A stretch of DNA of 64,000 bases from assembly GCA_963790775.1 (NCBI GenBank), contig CAWBPR010000009.1:1-64000 (forward strand), read 5' to 3'. Numbering within the stretch: the stretch's first letter is position 1; each line of letters begins with the position of its first letter. The stretch comes from JASJBU01 sp963790775 (GTDB lineage: Bacteria > Pseudomonadota > Gammaproteobacteria > Chromatiales > Chromatiaceae). This document shows positions 1 to 8,208 of this stretch, piece by piece. A program made the translations under genes and the position numbers. The notes under the pieces were generated by a model that ran no database searches, had not been told where the DNA came from, and saw nothing but the letters and a program-made list of their open reading frames with translations.

Positions 1-904
1 CCTCACGAAAACCGAGCAGTTGTTGGGGCACCAGTCTCCGCAACTCCGCATCGTCGGCAAGGAAATCATGTTTAAGACCTCCGATCAGGGCGCGGGCCAC
101 ATTAGTGGGTACAGCGGTGATGAGCCTCAGCCAATAGGAGGAAAGTTCCGGCGTCAGCACCGGTAGAGGAATGATCCACGGAGGACGACGGTCGCCAGCC
201 TCGGCAAGGATACGCATCATTGCGGCATAGGTGAGTGTTTCCGGGCCGCCGGCATCGAACACGCGCCCCTCAACAGCATCGAGACGAGGCAACTGCACCA
301 GGTAAGTCAGCAGATTGTCCAGCGCGATGGGTGGCGACTTGGCCTGCACCCAGCGCGGCGTCAGCATCAGGGGCAGGTGATAGACCAGGTCTCTCATCAC
401 CTCGAAGGCGGCGGAACCGGCACCGACTACGATACCGGCGCGCAATTCAATCACTGGAACACTACCACGGCGCAACCGCTCTCCGGTTTGTTGACGGGAG
501 ACGATATGCTCGCTGTCAGCATCATCCGGAACCAGTCCTCCCAGGTAGACGATGCGTCGAACGCCGGCGTTTTCAGCCGTCCGGGCGAAGTTCGAGGCGG
601 CCTGCAGGTCAAGCTGTCCGAAATGTTTGCCGGCGCCCATCGAATGTACCAGATAATAGGCGATCTCCACCCCTGCCAGGGCTGAATCCAGACTGGCCGG
701 CACAAGGGCATCGGCCTCAACCAATTCCGCAGTGCTCCAGTCCCTTGATTCCAACACCTGGATATCCCGGGAGCTGGCCCGCACCGGTATACCTTCATCG
801 ATAAGTCGCTGAACCAGATGGCTGCCGATATAGCCGCTGGCTCCAAGCACCAGACAGAGACCGGCTTTCTTCGTTTTAAGTTTGATAGGATGACGTGCAA
901 TCAT
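1..904 (-). CDS. NAD(P)-binding SDR with DUF2867-type architecture (partial)
   Basis: The reading frame opens with ATG at 904 and runs off the left edge without a stop, so the C-terminus is missing. The N-terminus has a Rossmann glycine motif (GASGYIGSH, about residues 20-28), followed by a segment reading YYLVHSMG that is typical of YbjT-like atypical short-chain dehydrogenases. These proteins bind NAD(P) and often carry a C-terminal DUF2867/SRPBCC-like domain. The substrate is unknown. It is the last gene of a minus-strand run after a cupredoxin and a DUF4174 gene. That run starts from a promoter region with TGTACA boxes at 2.2 kb, so it probably belongs to the light/oxidative-stress regulon. 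Nothing in the visible part looks broken. I am confident of the fold and not of the reaction. Confidence 0.82.
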   Translation of the reverse strand, partial: MIARHPIKLKTKKAGLCLVLGASGYIGSHLVQRLIDEGIPVRASSRDIQVLESRDWSTAELVEADALVPASLDSALAGVEIAYYLVHSMGAGKHFGQLDLQAASNFARTAENAGVRRIVYLGGLVPDDADSEHIVSRQQTGERLRRGSVPVIELRAGIVVGAGSAAFEVMRDLVYHLPLMLTPRWVQAKSPPIALDNLLTYLVQLPRLDAVEGRVFDAGGPETLTYAAMMRILAEAGDRRPPWIIPLPVLTPELSSYWLRLITAVPTNVARALIGGLKHDFLADDAELRRLVPQQLLGFRE

Positions 905-1029
905 TGAAGTAATCCAGAGTCCTTTCTTTGGACAGCGTTGTAAGCCAAGAATATGAGCATGTGCAAAGCTGGAACGAAGCTAAAGACTGCCTGCTGTTTT
1001 AATCATGATCGATCACACAGCTTGGCAGA

Positions 1030-1497
1030 TTAGGGAGGTGTTACCGGCTGACCGGCCTCTATCTTCTCCTGCATCTCCTCACGCCGCATCGGCATATCAT
1101 CAATCTGCATAAAGATTTCGCGTAATTCAATATCGATTGCAGCGTGACGCTTGATACTGCCATCCTTGCCGATCAGGATGAGTGCCCTGGTCTCGGGTTC
1201 AATACGCAATCTGCCGCGCAACACCTGAGCCTCTCGATCTGAAAGCTTTTTGTCTTCAAACAGACTCGGGCTGTTCTCATAGAGCTGAAATATTTTCAGA
1301 TCCCGATCATTGAGGGCGTCCACCCGCTGATTAAGAGTCTCAAGCTGGTGGACTGCCATTGGATCTTCCGCGCTGGGCGCGATCAGAAAAAGCAGGCGCT
1401 CTCGCCAGAGATGACTATCCAGATCCACGGCGATCACAACAAGTGGCAGTTGTAGACAAAGCAGCAGGAGCATGGTCATTAGAAGTTGGGGCATCAA
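1030..1497 (-). CDS. DUF4174 family secreted protein
   Basis: This is a 155-residue protein with a clear signal peptide (hydrophobic residues 4-23, MTMLLLLCLQLPLVVIA). The mature part fits the DUF4174 family: an early WRERLLFLIAP segment, and a later LILIGKDGSIK segment that resembles a degenerate thioredoxin-like strand pattern without a CxxC. DUF4174 proteins are periplasmic or outer-membrane associated and have no proven function. The gene lies between the cupredoxin remnant (ends 1608) and the SDR (starts 904) on the same strand, so it is probably co-transcribed with them. The start codon is followed directly by the signal peptide, so I kept it. Confidence 0.8.
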   Translation of the reverse strand: MMPQLLMTMLLLLCLQLPLVVIAVDLDSHLWRERLLFLIAPSAEDPMAVHQLETLNQRVDALNDRDLKIFQLYENSPSLFEDKKLSDREAQVLRGRLRIEPETRALILIGKDGSIKRHAAIDIELREIFMQIDDMPMRREEMQEKIEAGQPVTPP

Positions 1498-1607
1498 TCA
1501 CTCCTCGGTTCATTTCAATCTGTGAAATTCACGGTCAGCTGCGGAAAATGATACAGCAAACAGTGTTTCATAGAGCGGTTTACAGGGTGAGTTCCGGTTC
1601 ATGGCGT

Positions 1608-2129
1608 CTATTTCATCACACGTATCTCACCCTGCATGCTGGGGTGGATGATGCAATGGTAGGAGTAGCTGCCCGGTTCCTCGAAGGTGTGGCTGAATTC
1701 GCTGTTACCAGCCAACAGGGGTGAGCTTAAGCTACCGTCATTGGTAATGATGGCATGGGGCATCTCTCCGACCTGTTTCCAGGTGACTGTACCTCCAGGC
1801 TTGATCGTCACCCGAGGCGGATCGAAGCGCATCTCACTGATGGTCACGGTTGCTGTAACCAGGTCATCCTGGCCAGCTGATCGATCCTCGCTTGCGGTCT
1901 CCCTGCTCTGTTTTTGAGCAGGTGAGTTTTGCCTGGATGAATTGGGTATGGCATAGGCACCCTGAGGCCGGAAATAGGGCTAGCCATATGGTCCAGTCAT
2001 CGGGCCGTATCCGTATCCCGGGTGATGAGGGCGGCCGAACTCTGCCTGCGCATTACTCACCAACCAGCTGCAGGCCAAGATCGTAACTGCGATGAGTCTG
2101 TTATAACTGAACTTCAAACGCCTGTTCAT
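1608..2129 (-). pseudogene. Plastocyanin-like cupredoxin, interrupted by an in-frame TAG
   Basis: Read as one frame from the ATG at 2129, this is a 173-residue exported blue-copper protein. It has a signal peptide (MNRRLKFSYNRLIAVTILAC...), a Gly/Pro/Tyr-rich linker, then a cupredoxin domain. The likely copper ligands are His in MPHAII and the Cys-His-Met set in YHCIIHPSM near the C-terminus. Codon 50 (1982-1980) is TAG, inside the low-complexity linker (GPMTGPYG then PYFRPQ). Without readthrough only a short exported peptide is made. An internal GTG at 1847 could yield the cupredoxin core, but without a signal peptide. The frame on both sides of the TAG is coherent, so this looks like a point nonsense mutation and not a frame error. 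The family carries electrons or protects against copper and oxidants in the periplasm. It is first in an operon with DUF4174 and the SDR. Confidence 0.8.
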
Positions 2130-2215
2130 GGGTGAAACCTCTGTTTGTACTACTGTGATCGCTCATCCAGGTTGACCGGGAGTCGATTCGTGAACATGGA
2201 TGGGGTGATGCAAAA

Positions 2216-2268
2216 AATTGTACCTAATGTACATTATAGACAGATAATATATGAATAACTTGTACAAT
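2216..2268. promoter_or_regulatory. Divergent promoter region with TGTACA boxes
   Basis: A TGTACC/TGTACA pair occurs at 2219-2224 and 2228-2233 (start-to-start 9 bp), and a further TGTACA lies at 2261-2266. The boxes sit between the cupredoxin operon (minus) and the aspartyl protease (plus). The same half-site recurs upstream of other genes in this island and matches the operator core reported for CarH/LitR-type MerR regulators. Regulation is inferred. Confidence 0.55.
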
Positions 2269-2493
2269 ATCTGTGGTGATGGCAAGATGTTCATGTCAGA
2301 CTTGCGTATTGGGTAGTCATCAGATACAGATTTTCGTGACAATCTGAGTAGTATCACCCATGGCTGCCAGACAGATGTTTCGGAAACTCAATGGGAGGCA
2401 GTTCTGCAATCGGATAATCATCATCAGGAAACTCACGCCGATGACCTGTTTGCGGCAGGACAATTCCAGGCAGCTGCTGAGCTTTACCGCGAT

Positions 2494-3612
2494 TTGGTGC
2501 AGCGGGATCCGGGCCGTTTGGATATTCAAATCCGCTTGGGACGACTGGCACTCCTAGATAACGATGCGCAACGGGCCATCAGCCATTTTGCCTCAGTGCT
2601 GAATAACGGGCTGCGTTCCAGGGCCAATTGGGGAATGCTGGCGGATGCCTATCTATTGAATAATGAACCCGGCCAGGCTGCCCTGTGTTATGAGCGCGCA
2701 GGACGTTCGGGCCTGGCAGGGACATTGGCGGTAATGGCCAGTCAGGAGATTTGCCAGGTTACAGGTGCCGTTGATTGCGTCGAACTCGACTGGTTGTCAG
2801 GGTCGAACCTGCCGTTGATCCAGGCTGAAGTCAATGGCAAAGTCCTCAATCTGCTGGTGGACACCGCAGCGAGTGACCTGGTGTTGGACGAAAAAGTGGC
2901 AATCGCTGCCGGTATACCCCTTGGCGGAAGTGAGATGCGTTATTTTGCCGGCGGTCTGTCCAGCAAGGTGACCTATGGGTACATTGAAAGGCTGCAACTG
3001 GGAGAGCTGGCAGTGCATCACATTGTGACCCAACACCTGGATCTGCAAGGCCGCCTCGCTGGGTATTCACCCGCCGCACCGATCCACGGGATTCTGGGTT
3101 TGTCCGTGCTGTCTCGCTTCAAAACTGCGCTTGATTTTAAGCAAGGTTGCTTGCGCTTGAGTATTGATAAGCCGGTTGCGAATACCCTTTCCCCGGAGAT
3201 AACAACGAATCAATTCCCCATGTGGATTGCTGATCACCAATTCATCCTGGTTAAGGCACAGATGCGTAATGCGGAGACTGCTCTGTGGGCCATCGATACC
3301 GGCATGTCCGGTACTGCATTCGCGATGTCCTCTGTCACGGCAGAAGCAGCCGGTTTGGCAGGCCAAGCCGGTGAACAGGAGGCGGGGATCGGTGGAGGTG
3401 GCGCCGTCGAGGGTCGGCGGGTCAGGCTGTCGAGCCTAAGACTGGGTGCTTTTGAACGGAATAATGTGGAAGGAATGGCGCTGAAAGATTTTTCATTACA
3501 GGATCGATTGGGATTTCGCATGGCCGGCTTGTTGGCAGGCGATTTTTTTCAAGATGCGCTGCTGACCTTGGATTTTTCCAGGATGCGGCTGACCCTGGAT
3601 CAAAGCAATTAA
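2494..3612 (+). CDS. TPR plus double retropepsin-like aspartic protease
   Basis: The protein has an N-terminal TPR-like segment (about residues 1-80) and two retropepsin-like half domains. The first has the catalytic motif VDTAAS (about residue 125). The second has IDTGMSG (about residue 270). Each is followed by a hydrophobic flap and a GILGL/GLLAGDFF strand, as in the aspartyl-protease family found in bacterial secreted proteins. Having both halves in one chain resembles pepsin more than a dimeric retropepsin. The start is unclear. The conventional frame begins at TTG 2494, but coding-like sequence continues upstream in frame to about 2371 (DDLFAAGQFQAAAELYRD is a TPR helix pair) without an ATG or GTG. 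A signal peptide and true start may have been lost to mutation. The gene runs divergently from the cupredoxin operon and lies 23 bp before the OYE gene. Confidence 0.75.
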   Translation: MVQRDPGRLDIQIRLGRLALLDNDAQRAISHFASVLNNGLRSRANWGMLADAYLLNNEPGQAALCYERAGRSGLAGTLAVMASQEICQVTGAVDCVELDWLSGSNLPLIQAEVNGKVLNLLVDTAASDLVLDEKVAIAAGIPLGGSEMRYFAGGLSSKVTYGYIERLQLGELAVHHIVTQHLDLQGRLAGYSPAAPIHGILGLSVLSRFKTALDFKQGCLRLSIDKPVANTLSPEITTNQFPMWIADHQFILVKAQMRNAETALWAIDTGMSGTAFAMSSVTAEAAGLAGQAGEQEAGIGGGGAVEGRRVRLSSLRLGAFERNNVEGMALKDFSLQDRLGFRMAGLLAGDFFQDALLTLDFSRMRLTLDQSN

Positions 3613-3635
3613 CAAGTTCACCAAGAGGATACACT

Positions 3636-4721
3636 ATGAAACCAACAAACCTGTTTGCACCGCTCTCCTTGGGAAGTCTTCACTTGAAGAACCGGATTGC
3701 CCTGGCGCCGATGACGCGGGGACGGGCAGGCGTGCAGCGTGTGCCGAATCATTTAATGGGAGATTATTATCTGCAGCGATCCGGAGCTGGCCTCCTCATC
3801 ACTGAGGCGACGGTGATTTCATCCCAGGGCATCGGCTGGATCGATTCACCCGGAATCTACACAGAGGAAATGGTCGAGGGTTGGCAGCAGGTCACACAAA
3901 AGGTCAGCCCGGCAGGTACGCCTTTTTTTCTGCAACTGTGGCATTGTGGCCGAGCCTCCCACAGTGATTTTCATAACGGGGAACTGCCTGTTTCCGCCTC
4001 AGCGATAAAGCTCAATGGTGATCACATCCACACACCGCTAGGCAGCAAACCTTATGAAACGCCTCGCGCCTTATCCGTGGATGAAATCAAACTCACCGTG
4101 AATGACTATCGCAAAGCTGCACAGAATGCCAAACAGGCAGGATTCTCCGGAGTGGAAGTGCATGGCGCCAATGGTTATTTGATCAATCAGTTTCTCGAAT
4201 CAAGGACCAATCATCGTGATGACCAATACGGCGGCAGTCTGGAAAACAGATTTCGTTTTTTTAAGGAAGTGCTGGAAGCGGTTCTAGAGGTCTGGCCCCC
4301 GGAGCAGGTGGGTGCGCGTATCTCACCGAATGGTGTATTCAATGATATGGGCAGTGAGGATTTCAGAGAAACCTATCTCTACGTCGCCGAACAGATCAAT
4401 AAACTCAACTTGGGCTACCTGCACATCATGGATGGCCTGGCATTCGGCTTTCACGAAAAAGGCGAACCCATGACCCTGGCTGAATTCAGACCCCTATTCA
4501 AGGGTGTGATCATCGGTAATTGCGGCTATACGCCGGATGCTGCCGAGGCAATCATCGCCGCGGGTCATGCGGATGTGATTGCCTTTGGTCGGCCGTTTAT
4601 CACCAATCCGGACCTGCCCGAACGCATCAGGAATGACTGGCCACTGGTTCCTGCCGAGGATATGTCGCTCTGGTATACGCCTGGCAGCCAGGGATATACT
4701 GACTATGCGGCATTCAAATAG
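3636..4721 (+). CDS. Alkene reductase, Old Yellow Enzyme family
   Basis: This 361-residue FMN enzyme has the normal length for the NemA/OYE group. Diagnostic motifs are LAPMTRGRA near residue 25, the substrate-binding EVHGANGYL (His and Asn of the HxxN pair, about 173-176), the flavin-site QYGGSLENRFRF, and IAFGRPFITNPDLP near the C-terminus. Such enzymes reduce activated C=C bonds, nitro groups and quinone-like compounds with NADPH, which suits detoxification of oxidised lipids. An AGAGG-like Shine-Dalgarno (caagaggatacact) precedes the ATG. The gene follows the aspartyl protease with a 23-bp gap, so the two probably share the promoter at 2.2 kb. Confidence 0.93.
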   Translation: MKPTNLFAPLSLGSLHLKNRIALAPMTRGRAGVQRVPNHLMGDYYLQRSGAGLLITEATVISSQGIGWIDSPGIYTEEMVEGWQQVTQKVSPAGTPFFLQLWHCGRASHSDFHNGELPVSASAIKLNGDHIHTPLGSKPYETPRALSVDEIKLTVNDYRKAAQNAKQAGFSGVEVHGANGYLINQFLESRTNHRDDQYGGSLENRFRFFKEVLEAVLEVWPPEQVGARISPNGVFNDMGSEDFRETYLYVAEQINKLNLGYLHIMDGLAFGFHEKGEPMTLAEFRPLFKGVIIGNCGYTPDAAEAIIAAGHADVIAFGRPFITNPDLPERIRNDWPLVPAEDMSLWYTPGSQGYTDYAAFK

Positions 4722-5066
4722 ATGTCTGTATCAATAGACTACGGCAGGCGCCCGTCGGGTTTTTCAACTGCTGAGCTTTGTGCCCTGACTGATTACTTGT
4801 GTGGCCAAACAAAAGTCATTATGTGAAGCCATTCAATCTGCCCTTGTAGACTCCATCCCCTTGTCTGTCCACTAAACCGGGCGGGGTGGGGTGAGTCAGG
4901 TTCTCGTAACGACGCTTAGCGCTCTAGAATAGAATGGCCGTGCCGACCGGGCTTATCCGGCTACCATCGGAGAGCAGACTCCAGTCTATCACCCGTCAGC
5001 CATCAATAGCACTTCGTTATCACAAAGAGAAGGTCAGAATTGAAGCAGGCGATCTGGATCATCTGA
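4722..5066. other. Gap with no recognisable gene
   Basis: This is the convergent space between the OYE gene (plus) and the ABC1 kinase gene (minus). I see no credible coding frame, strong hairpin or box motif in it. Confidence 0.5.
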
Positions 5067-6419
5067 CTAGACGGCCAGACGCACAGCTGCCTCCGGTAGC
5101 ACATCTCGAGTCACAGCCAGGTAAGGCTTAAGGATCTGACGGACTGGAAGTCTGGCATGTAATCGACTTAACAGCAGGTACAGGCCTCCGAGTTTACGGT
5201 GCAGAAACAGTATCTCAGGTGGTGGGATACGGGTAAATTTTTCCTGTAGCCGCAACGCCAGGACGATCTCGCTCATGCGCTTGGCGAGATCAGAATTGGC
5301 AAAGGCATAGTCATCGGCCGCCCGTGCTGGCTCAGTGGCGGTTCGCAGCAGTTGGATTATGCGTTCTCGGTAACTGATTGGATCGGATTCATCCACATAA
5401 CCGACGGCGGCCGCGCTCCGTCCCACATCGTCATCAGTACCCTCCAGCAGTGCGCATAGCAGATTACGTATGGCTGACTGCTGATCTGTGGAATATACTC
5501 GGGTTGCTCCAAAGTCGAGGAGTTGTATGCGGCCTGTATCCGGTTGATAGAGGTAATTGGCAAAGTTCGGATCAGTTTGCACCAGGCCCCAATCGAAGAG
5601 TTCACGCAGCGCCAGTTCCAATAATGCAGTCGCGGCGTCATTTCGTTCTTTTTTCGGGGTCTCGGCCAGGGTTTCGATGTGCTGACCATCGAGAAAGCTC
5701 ATGGTTAAGACCTCCGACGAACTGAGTGATTCAATGACTTGCAGGGTATCAAAGCGATCATCCCCAGCCAGCAGGCGAGAATACTGGTCAATGGCTGCAG
5801 CCTCCTGCCGATAGTCGGCCTCGGCATGTAGCTGGCGCTTGGCTTCATCGAGGAGCGGGGTGAAATTGAAATCATCCGGTATTGCGCTGGATAGTCGCAG
5901 CAAGCTGGCAACATTATCTACATCACTCTTAATACTACGCCGAATACCTGGGTACTGAATTTTTACAGCGACTTGCCGTCCATCCTTCAACACTGCTTTA
6001 TGCACCTGCCCGATGGAGGCGGCAGCCAATGGTGTGAAAGAGAAGCGACTGAAATGCGCCTCCCAATGTACCCCCAAGGATTTTTCCAGTACAGCGGCAA
6101 CTTGTCCCAATGGCATTTGGTGAGCATCCTCGCGCAGTTGGGCCAACAGGCTTGTGAGTTGTGGGGGCAGTATTTGTCCACTGTCCATGGAGAGCAGTTG
6201 TCCGACCTTCATTGCTGCACCGCGCATTTCCGACAGCCGATCCGAGAGTTTTTGCATATTTTCAGGTGTCAGCAGTAGATCGCTGATGCGGGGACGATGT
6301 CCCTGTGCAAGCTGGCGTGCCCCTTCGCTGACCATATTGCCGGCGATGCTACCAGCCAACTTACCCAAAAGTGTCATCCGGCCAAGTCGGGAACTGGTTA
6401 CACTGCGTTCTTTAGACAT
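5067..6419 (-). CDS. ABC1/AarF/UbiB-family atypical kinase
   Basis: This 450-residue protein has the signature elements of the ABC1 (ADCK/UbiB) family: the KxGQ motif (MKVGQLLSMD, about residue 70), the Ala-rich loop AAASIGQVH that replaces the usual glycine loop, the lysine in VAVKIQYPG, the catalytic-loop equivalent QTDPNFANYLY and the metal-binding LDFGATR. ABC1 proteins act on prenyl-lipid and quinone metabolism and bind nucleotide. The short form here lacks UbiB's C-terminal membrane helices, so a role in ubiquinone synthesis is not assured. The closest analogues are ABC1 genes found in oxidative-stress clusters. It lies 138 bp downstream of the SDR on the same strand, possibly one transcript. 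The frame is intact. Confidence 0.9.
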   Translation of the reverse strand: MSKERSVTSSRLGRMTLLGKLAGSIAGNMVSEGARQLAQGHRPRISDLLLTPENMQKLSDRLSEMRGAAMKVGQLLSMDSGQILPPQLTSLLAQLREDAHQMPLGQVAAVLEKSLGVHWEAHFSRFSFTPLAAASIGQVHKAVLKDGRQVAVKIQYPGIRRSIKSDVDNVASLLRLSSAIPDDFNFTPLLDEAKRQLHAEADYRQEAAAIDQYSRLLAGDDRFDTLQVIESLSSSEVLTMSFLDGQHIETLAETPKKERNDAATALLELALRELFDWGLVQTDPNFANYLYQPDTGRIQLLDFGATRVYSTDQQSAIRNLLCALLEGTDDDVGRSAAAVGYVDESDPISYRERIIQLLRTATEPARAADDYAFANSDLAKRMSEIVLALRLQEKFTRIPPPEILFLHRKLGGLYLLLSRLHARLPVRQILKPYLAVTRDVLPEAAVRLAV

Positions 6420-6557
6420 GGTTTCTGTCTCCTATATGTATCTGGGGCTTCTGAAAAATCGTTTGCATGTTCAGCTTGGGTTGCAAAGTATTCGAACCGG
6501 GGGCTTTCATGATTCCAGCTTGGTCGTGTAACACTGATGCGTACGCCATGACGGCGA

Positions 6558-7250
6558 TCAATTGAATCTGCGTAAGGAACCGATGCCACCGTCAACTGGC
6601 ATAACCTGTCCGGTAATCCATTTGGATTCTTGTGACAATAAAAATTCTGCAGCAGCGGCGAGATCATCTGCCTCCCCGATTTTTGCCAGAGGATGGCGTT
6701 CTGCTGCGGCCGTTCTTTGCCGTTCGGTGCGGAGTAATTTTGCGGCCAATGGGGTTTCGGTCAGTGAAGGCGCAATGGCATTAACGCGGATCTTAGGAGC
6801 CAGTTCCGCGGCCAGCGATCGGGTCAAACCCTCAACGGCGCCCTTTGCTGCTGCTATAGAGGCATGCATTGGCATGCCGGTCATTACTGCAACGGTAGAA
6901 AACAGGACAACGCTGGCCACCGGGGCTGCCTTGAGTGATTGCAAAGATGCCTTAAGGGCTCGAACCGCACCCAGCAAATTGAGTTCAAAGTCCTCACGAA
7001 AACTTTCCTCGCTGAGGCGCTCGAATGGTTGCAGGCTGATACTGCCGGGGCAATAAGCCAGTCCATCAAGCTGCTGGGGTAAAAAGTCTTCGGGAAAAGG
7101 CTCATTCACAGCATCCCATGCAGCATGCCTTACATTTTTTTCAGAGGCCGTGCTGCGTGAAGCCGTGAACACCTCATGGGTGTCTCGCAGCCTTTTCGCA
7201 AGTGCCTCACCCACACCGCTACTTGCACCAATAATCAGAAATGTTTTCAC
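6558..7250 (-). CDS. SDR family oxidoreductase with the catalytic Tyr replaced
   Basis: This 230-residue Rossmann protein has an N-terminal cofactor motif GASSGVGEALA, an NLLGAVRAL helix (the usual N-A-G position reads YCPGS), and a C-terminal ITGQVMPVDGG typical of classical SDRs. The active-site stretch reads HASIAAAKGAVEGL. The YxxxK tyrosine is therefore isoleucine while the lysine is kept. It probably cannot do standard SDR proton transfer and may be a binding or regulatory protein, or use another acid. The start ATG lies 58 bp from a paired TATACA/TGTACA element at 7308-7324, and the gene heads a minus-strand pair with the ABC1 kinase. The fold is certain; the function is not. Confidence 0.88.
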   Translation of the reverse strand: MKTFLIIGASSGVGEALAKRLRDTHEVFTASRSTASEKNVRHAAWDAVNEPFPEDFLPQQLDGLAYCPGSISLQPFERLSEESFREDFELNLLGAVRALKASLQSLKAAPVASVVLFSTVAVMTGMPMHASIAAAKGAVEGLTRSLAAELAPKIRVNAIAPSLTETPLAAKLLRTERQRTAAAERHPLAKIGEADDLAAAAEFLLSQESKWITGQVMPVDGGIGSLRRFN

Positions 7251-7307
7251 GATCAGCCCTCTGTTTCGTTTTCTAATGCAATTGTAGAAGAATTACTTGA
7301 AACATAC

Positions 7308-7324
7308 TATACAATTATTGTACA
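7308..7324. promoter_or_regulatory. Paired TATACA/TGTACA operator-like element
   Basis: TATACA (7308-7313) and TGTACA (7319-7324) are spaced 11 bp start-to-start. They lie upstream of the minus-strand SDR and close to the plus-strand cupredoxin remnant. One helical turn between boxes fits a CarH/LitR-like regulator. This is inference from motif recurrence. Confidence 0.5.
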
Positions 7325-7330
7325 TTCAAG

Positions 7331-7516
7331 GTGTGGCTGATCTGTCCTAACAAACTAGCCGGCGGTGAGGCTTTACTTTATAGAAGACTTCTTTATTGGA
7401 ACGGGAGATATCAATATGAAAATCACCAAACTCAGGTCTTCGACAATCCCGGTATCCATACCTACTACGGTTGTTTGCATCCTTTGATGCGGGGTGTCGT
7501 CAAGGTGGTTGAATAG
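7331..7516 (+). pseudogene. C-terminal remnant of a second plastocyanin-like cupredoxin
   Basis: The last 35 or so residues read as the end of a cupredoxin: a strand with VFDNPGIHTYYG, the copper-loop CLHPLM, and a final GVVKVVE strand. The N-terminal half, including the first histidine ligand and any signal peptide, is absent. The upstream 20-odd residues do not resemble the family. I take it as a decayed paralogue of the cupredoxin at 1608-2129. It lies just upstream of tspO and downstream of an operator-like element, as if a regulated operon had been cupredoxin-tspO. Confidence 0.6.
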
Positions 7517-7561
7517 ATGATGCAAAGGATTCTCGATGCGGCTTAAAATCTTGGAACTGAT

Positions 7562-8068
7562 ATGAATACTGCAATGAATGGCCAAACTAAGACTCTTGGC
7601 AATATCACTGGCCTGATTGTCTTCCTGGCTCTGTGTCTCCTGGTGGGAGGTATTGGTGGGGCCATCACGTCCAGCAGCGTGGATACCTGGTACCAGACAC
7701 TCCAGAAACCCGTTTTCAATCCACCAGACTGGCTCTTTGCTCCAGTGTGGACCAGCTTGTACATAATGATGGCTGTCGCGGCTTGGCGTGTGTGGCGACA
7801 GGTTGGATTACGCACAGGGTGGATGGCATTCAGCGTGTTTTTTCTGCAGCTCGGGCTTAATCTCGTCTGGTCATTTTTATTCTTTGGACTGAATCGAATT
7901 GATCTGGCGTTGCTCGAGATTATCATTCTGCTGACAGTGATCATTATGAATGCGCTGTTGTTCTGGCGGATTGAGCGCTTAGCGGGATTGCTTTTCGTTC
8001 CATATGTAATCTGGGTCTTTTACGCAAGTCTCCTCAATTTTTCGCTGTTAATGATGAATTCGGCCTGA
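7562..8068 (+). CDS. tspO: TspO/MBR family tryptophan-rich sensory protein
   Basis: This 168-residue membrane protein has five predicted helices. It carries the family signatures: WYQTLQKPVFNPPDWLFAPVW after helix 1, LNLVWSFLFFGLNR between helices 3 and 4, and PYVIWVFYASLLNF in the last helix. TspO binds tetrapyrroles and acts in porphyrin handling and oxidative stress. In photosynthetic relatives it tunes pigment gene expression. Two in-frame ATGs (7562 and 7574) are possible starts. The gene sits in the light/oxidative stress island between a cupredoxin remnant and an ADP-ribosylhydrolase-like gene and looks intact. Confidence 0.92.
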   Translation: MNTAMNGQTKTLGNITGLIVFLALCLLVGGIGGAITSSSVDTWYQTLQKPVFNPPDWLFAPVWTSLYIMMAVAAWRVWRQVGLRTGWMAFSVFFLQLGLNLVWSFLFFGLNRIDLALLEIIILLTVIIMNALLFWRIERLAGLLFVPYVIWVFYASLLNFSLLMMNSA

Positions 8069-8208
8069 AGCTTATAAGTTAGCGATAGATTTTTATCGAA
8101 AATAGGTTGATTGACATGAAGGGCAATCTCGTTTGCGATAAGCCAGATCTGCTGGAGCATTCGATTATCACCTTGAAGGAGCACAAAATTTAGTATGGTA
8201 AAAATCAC

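Noticed and set aside
7755..7765. TGTACA inside tspO
   Set aside because: It lies in coding sequence, is unpaired and is far from any start; I did not count it as an operator.
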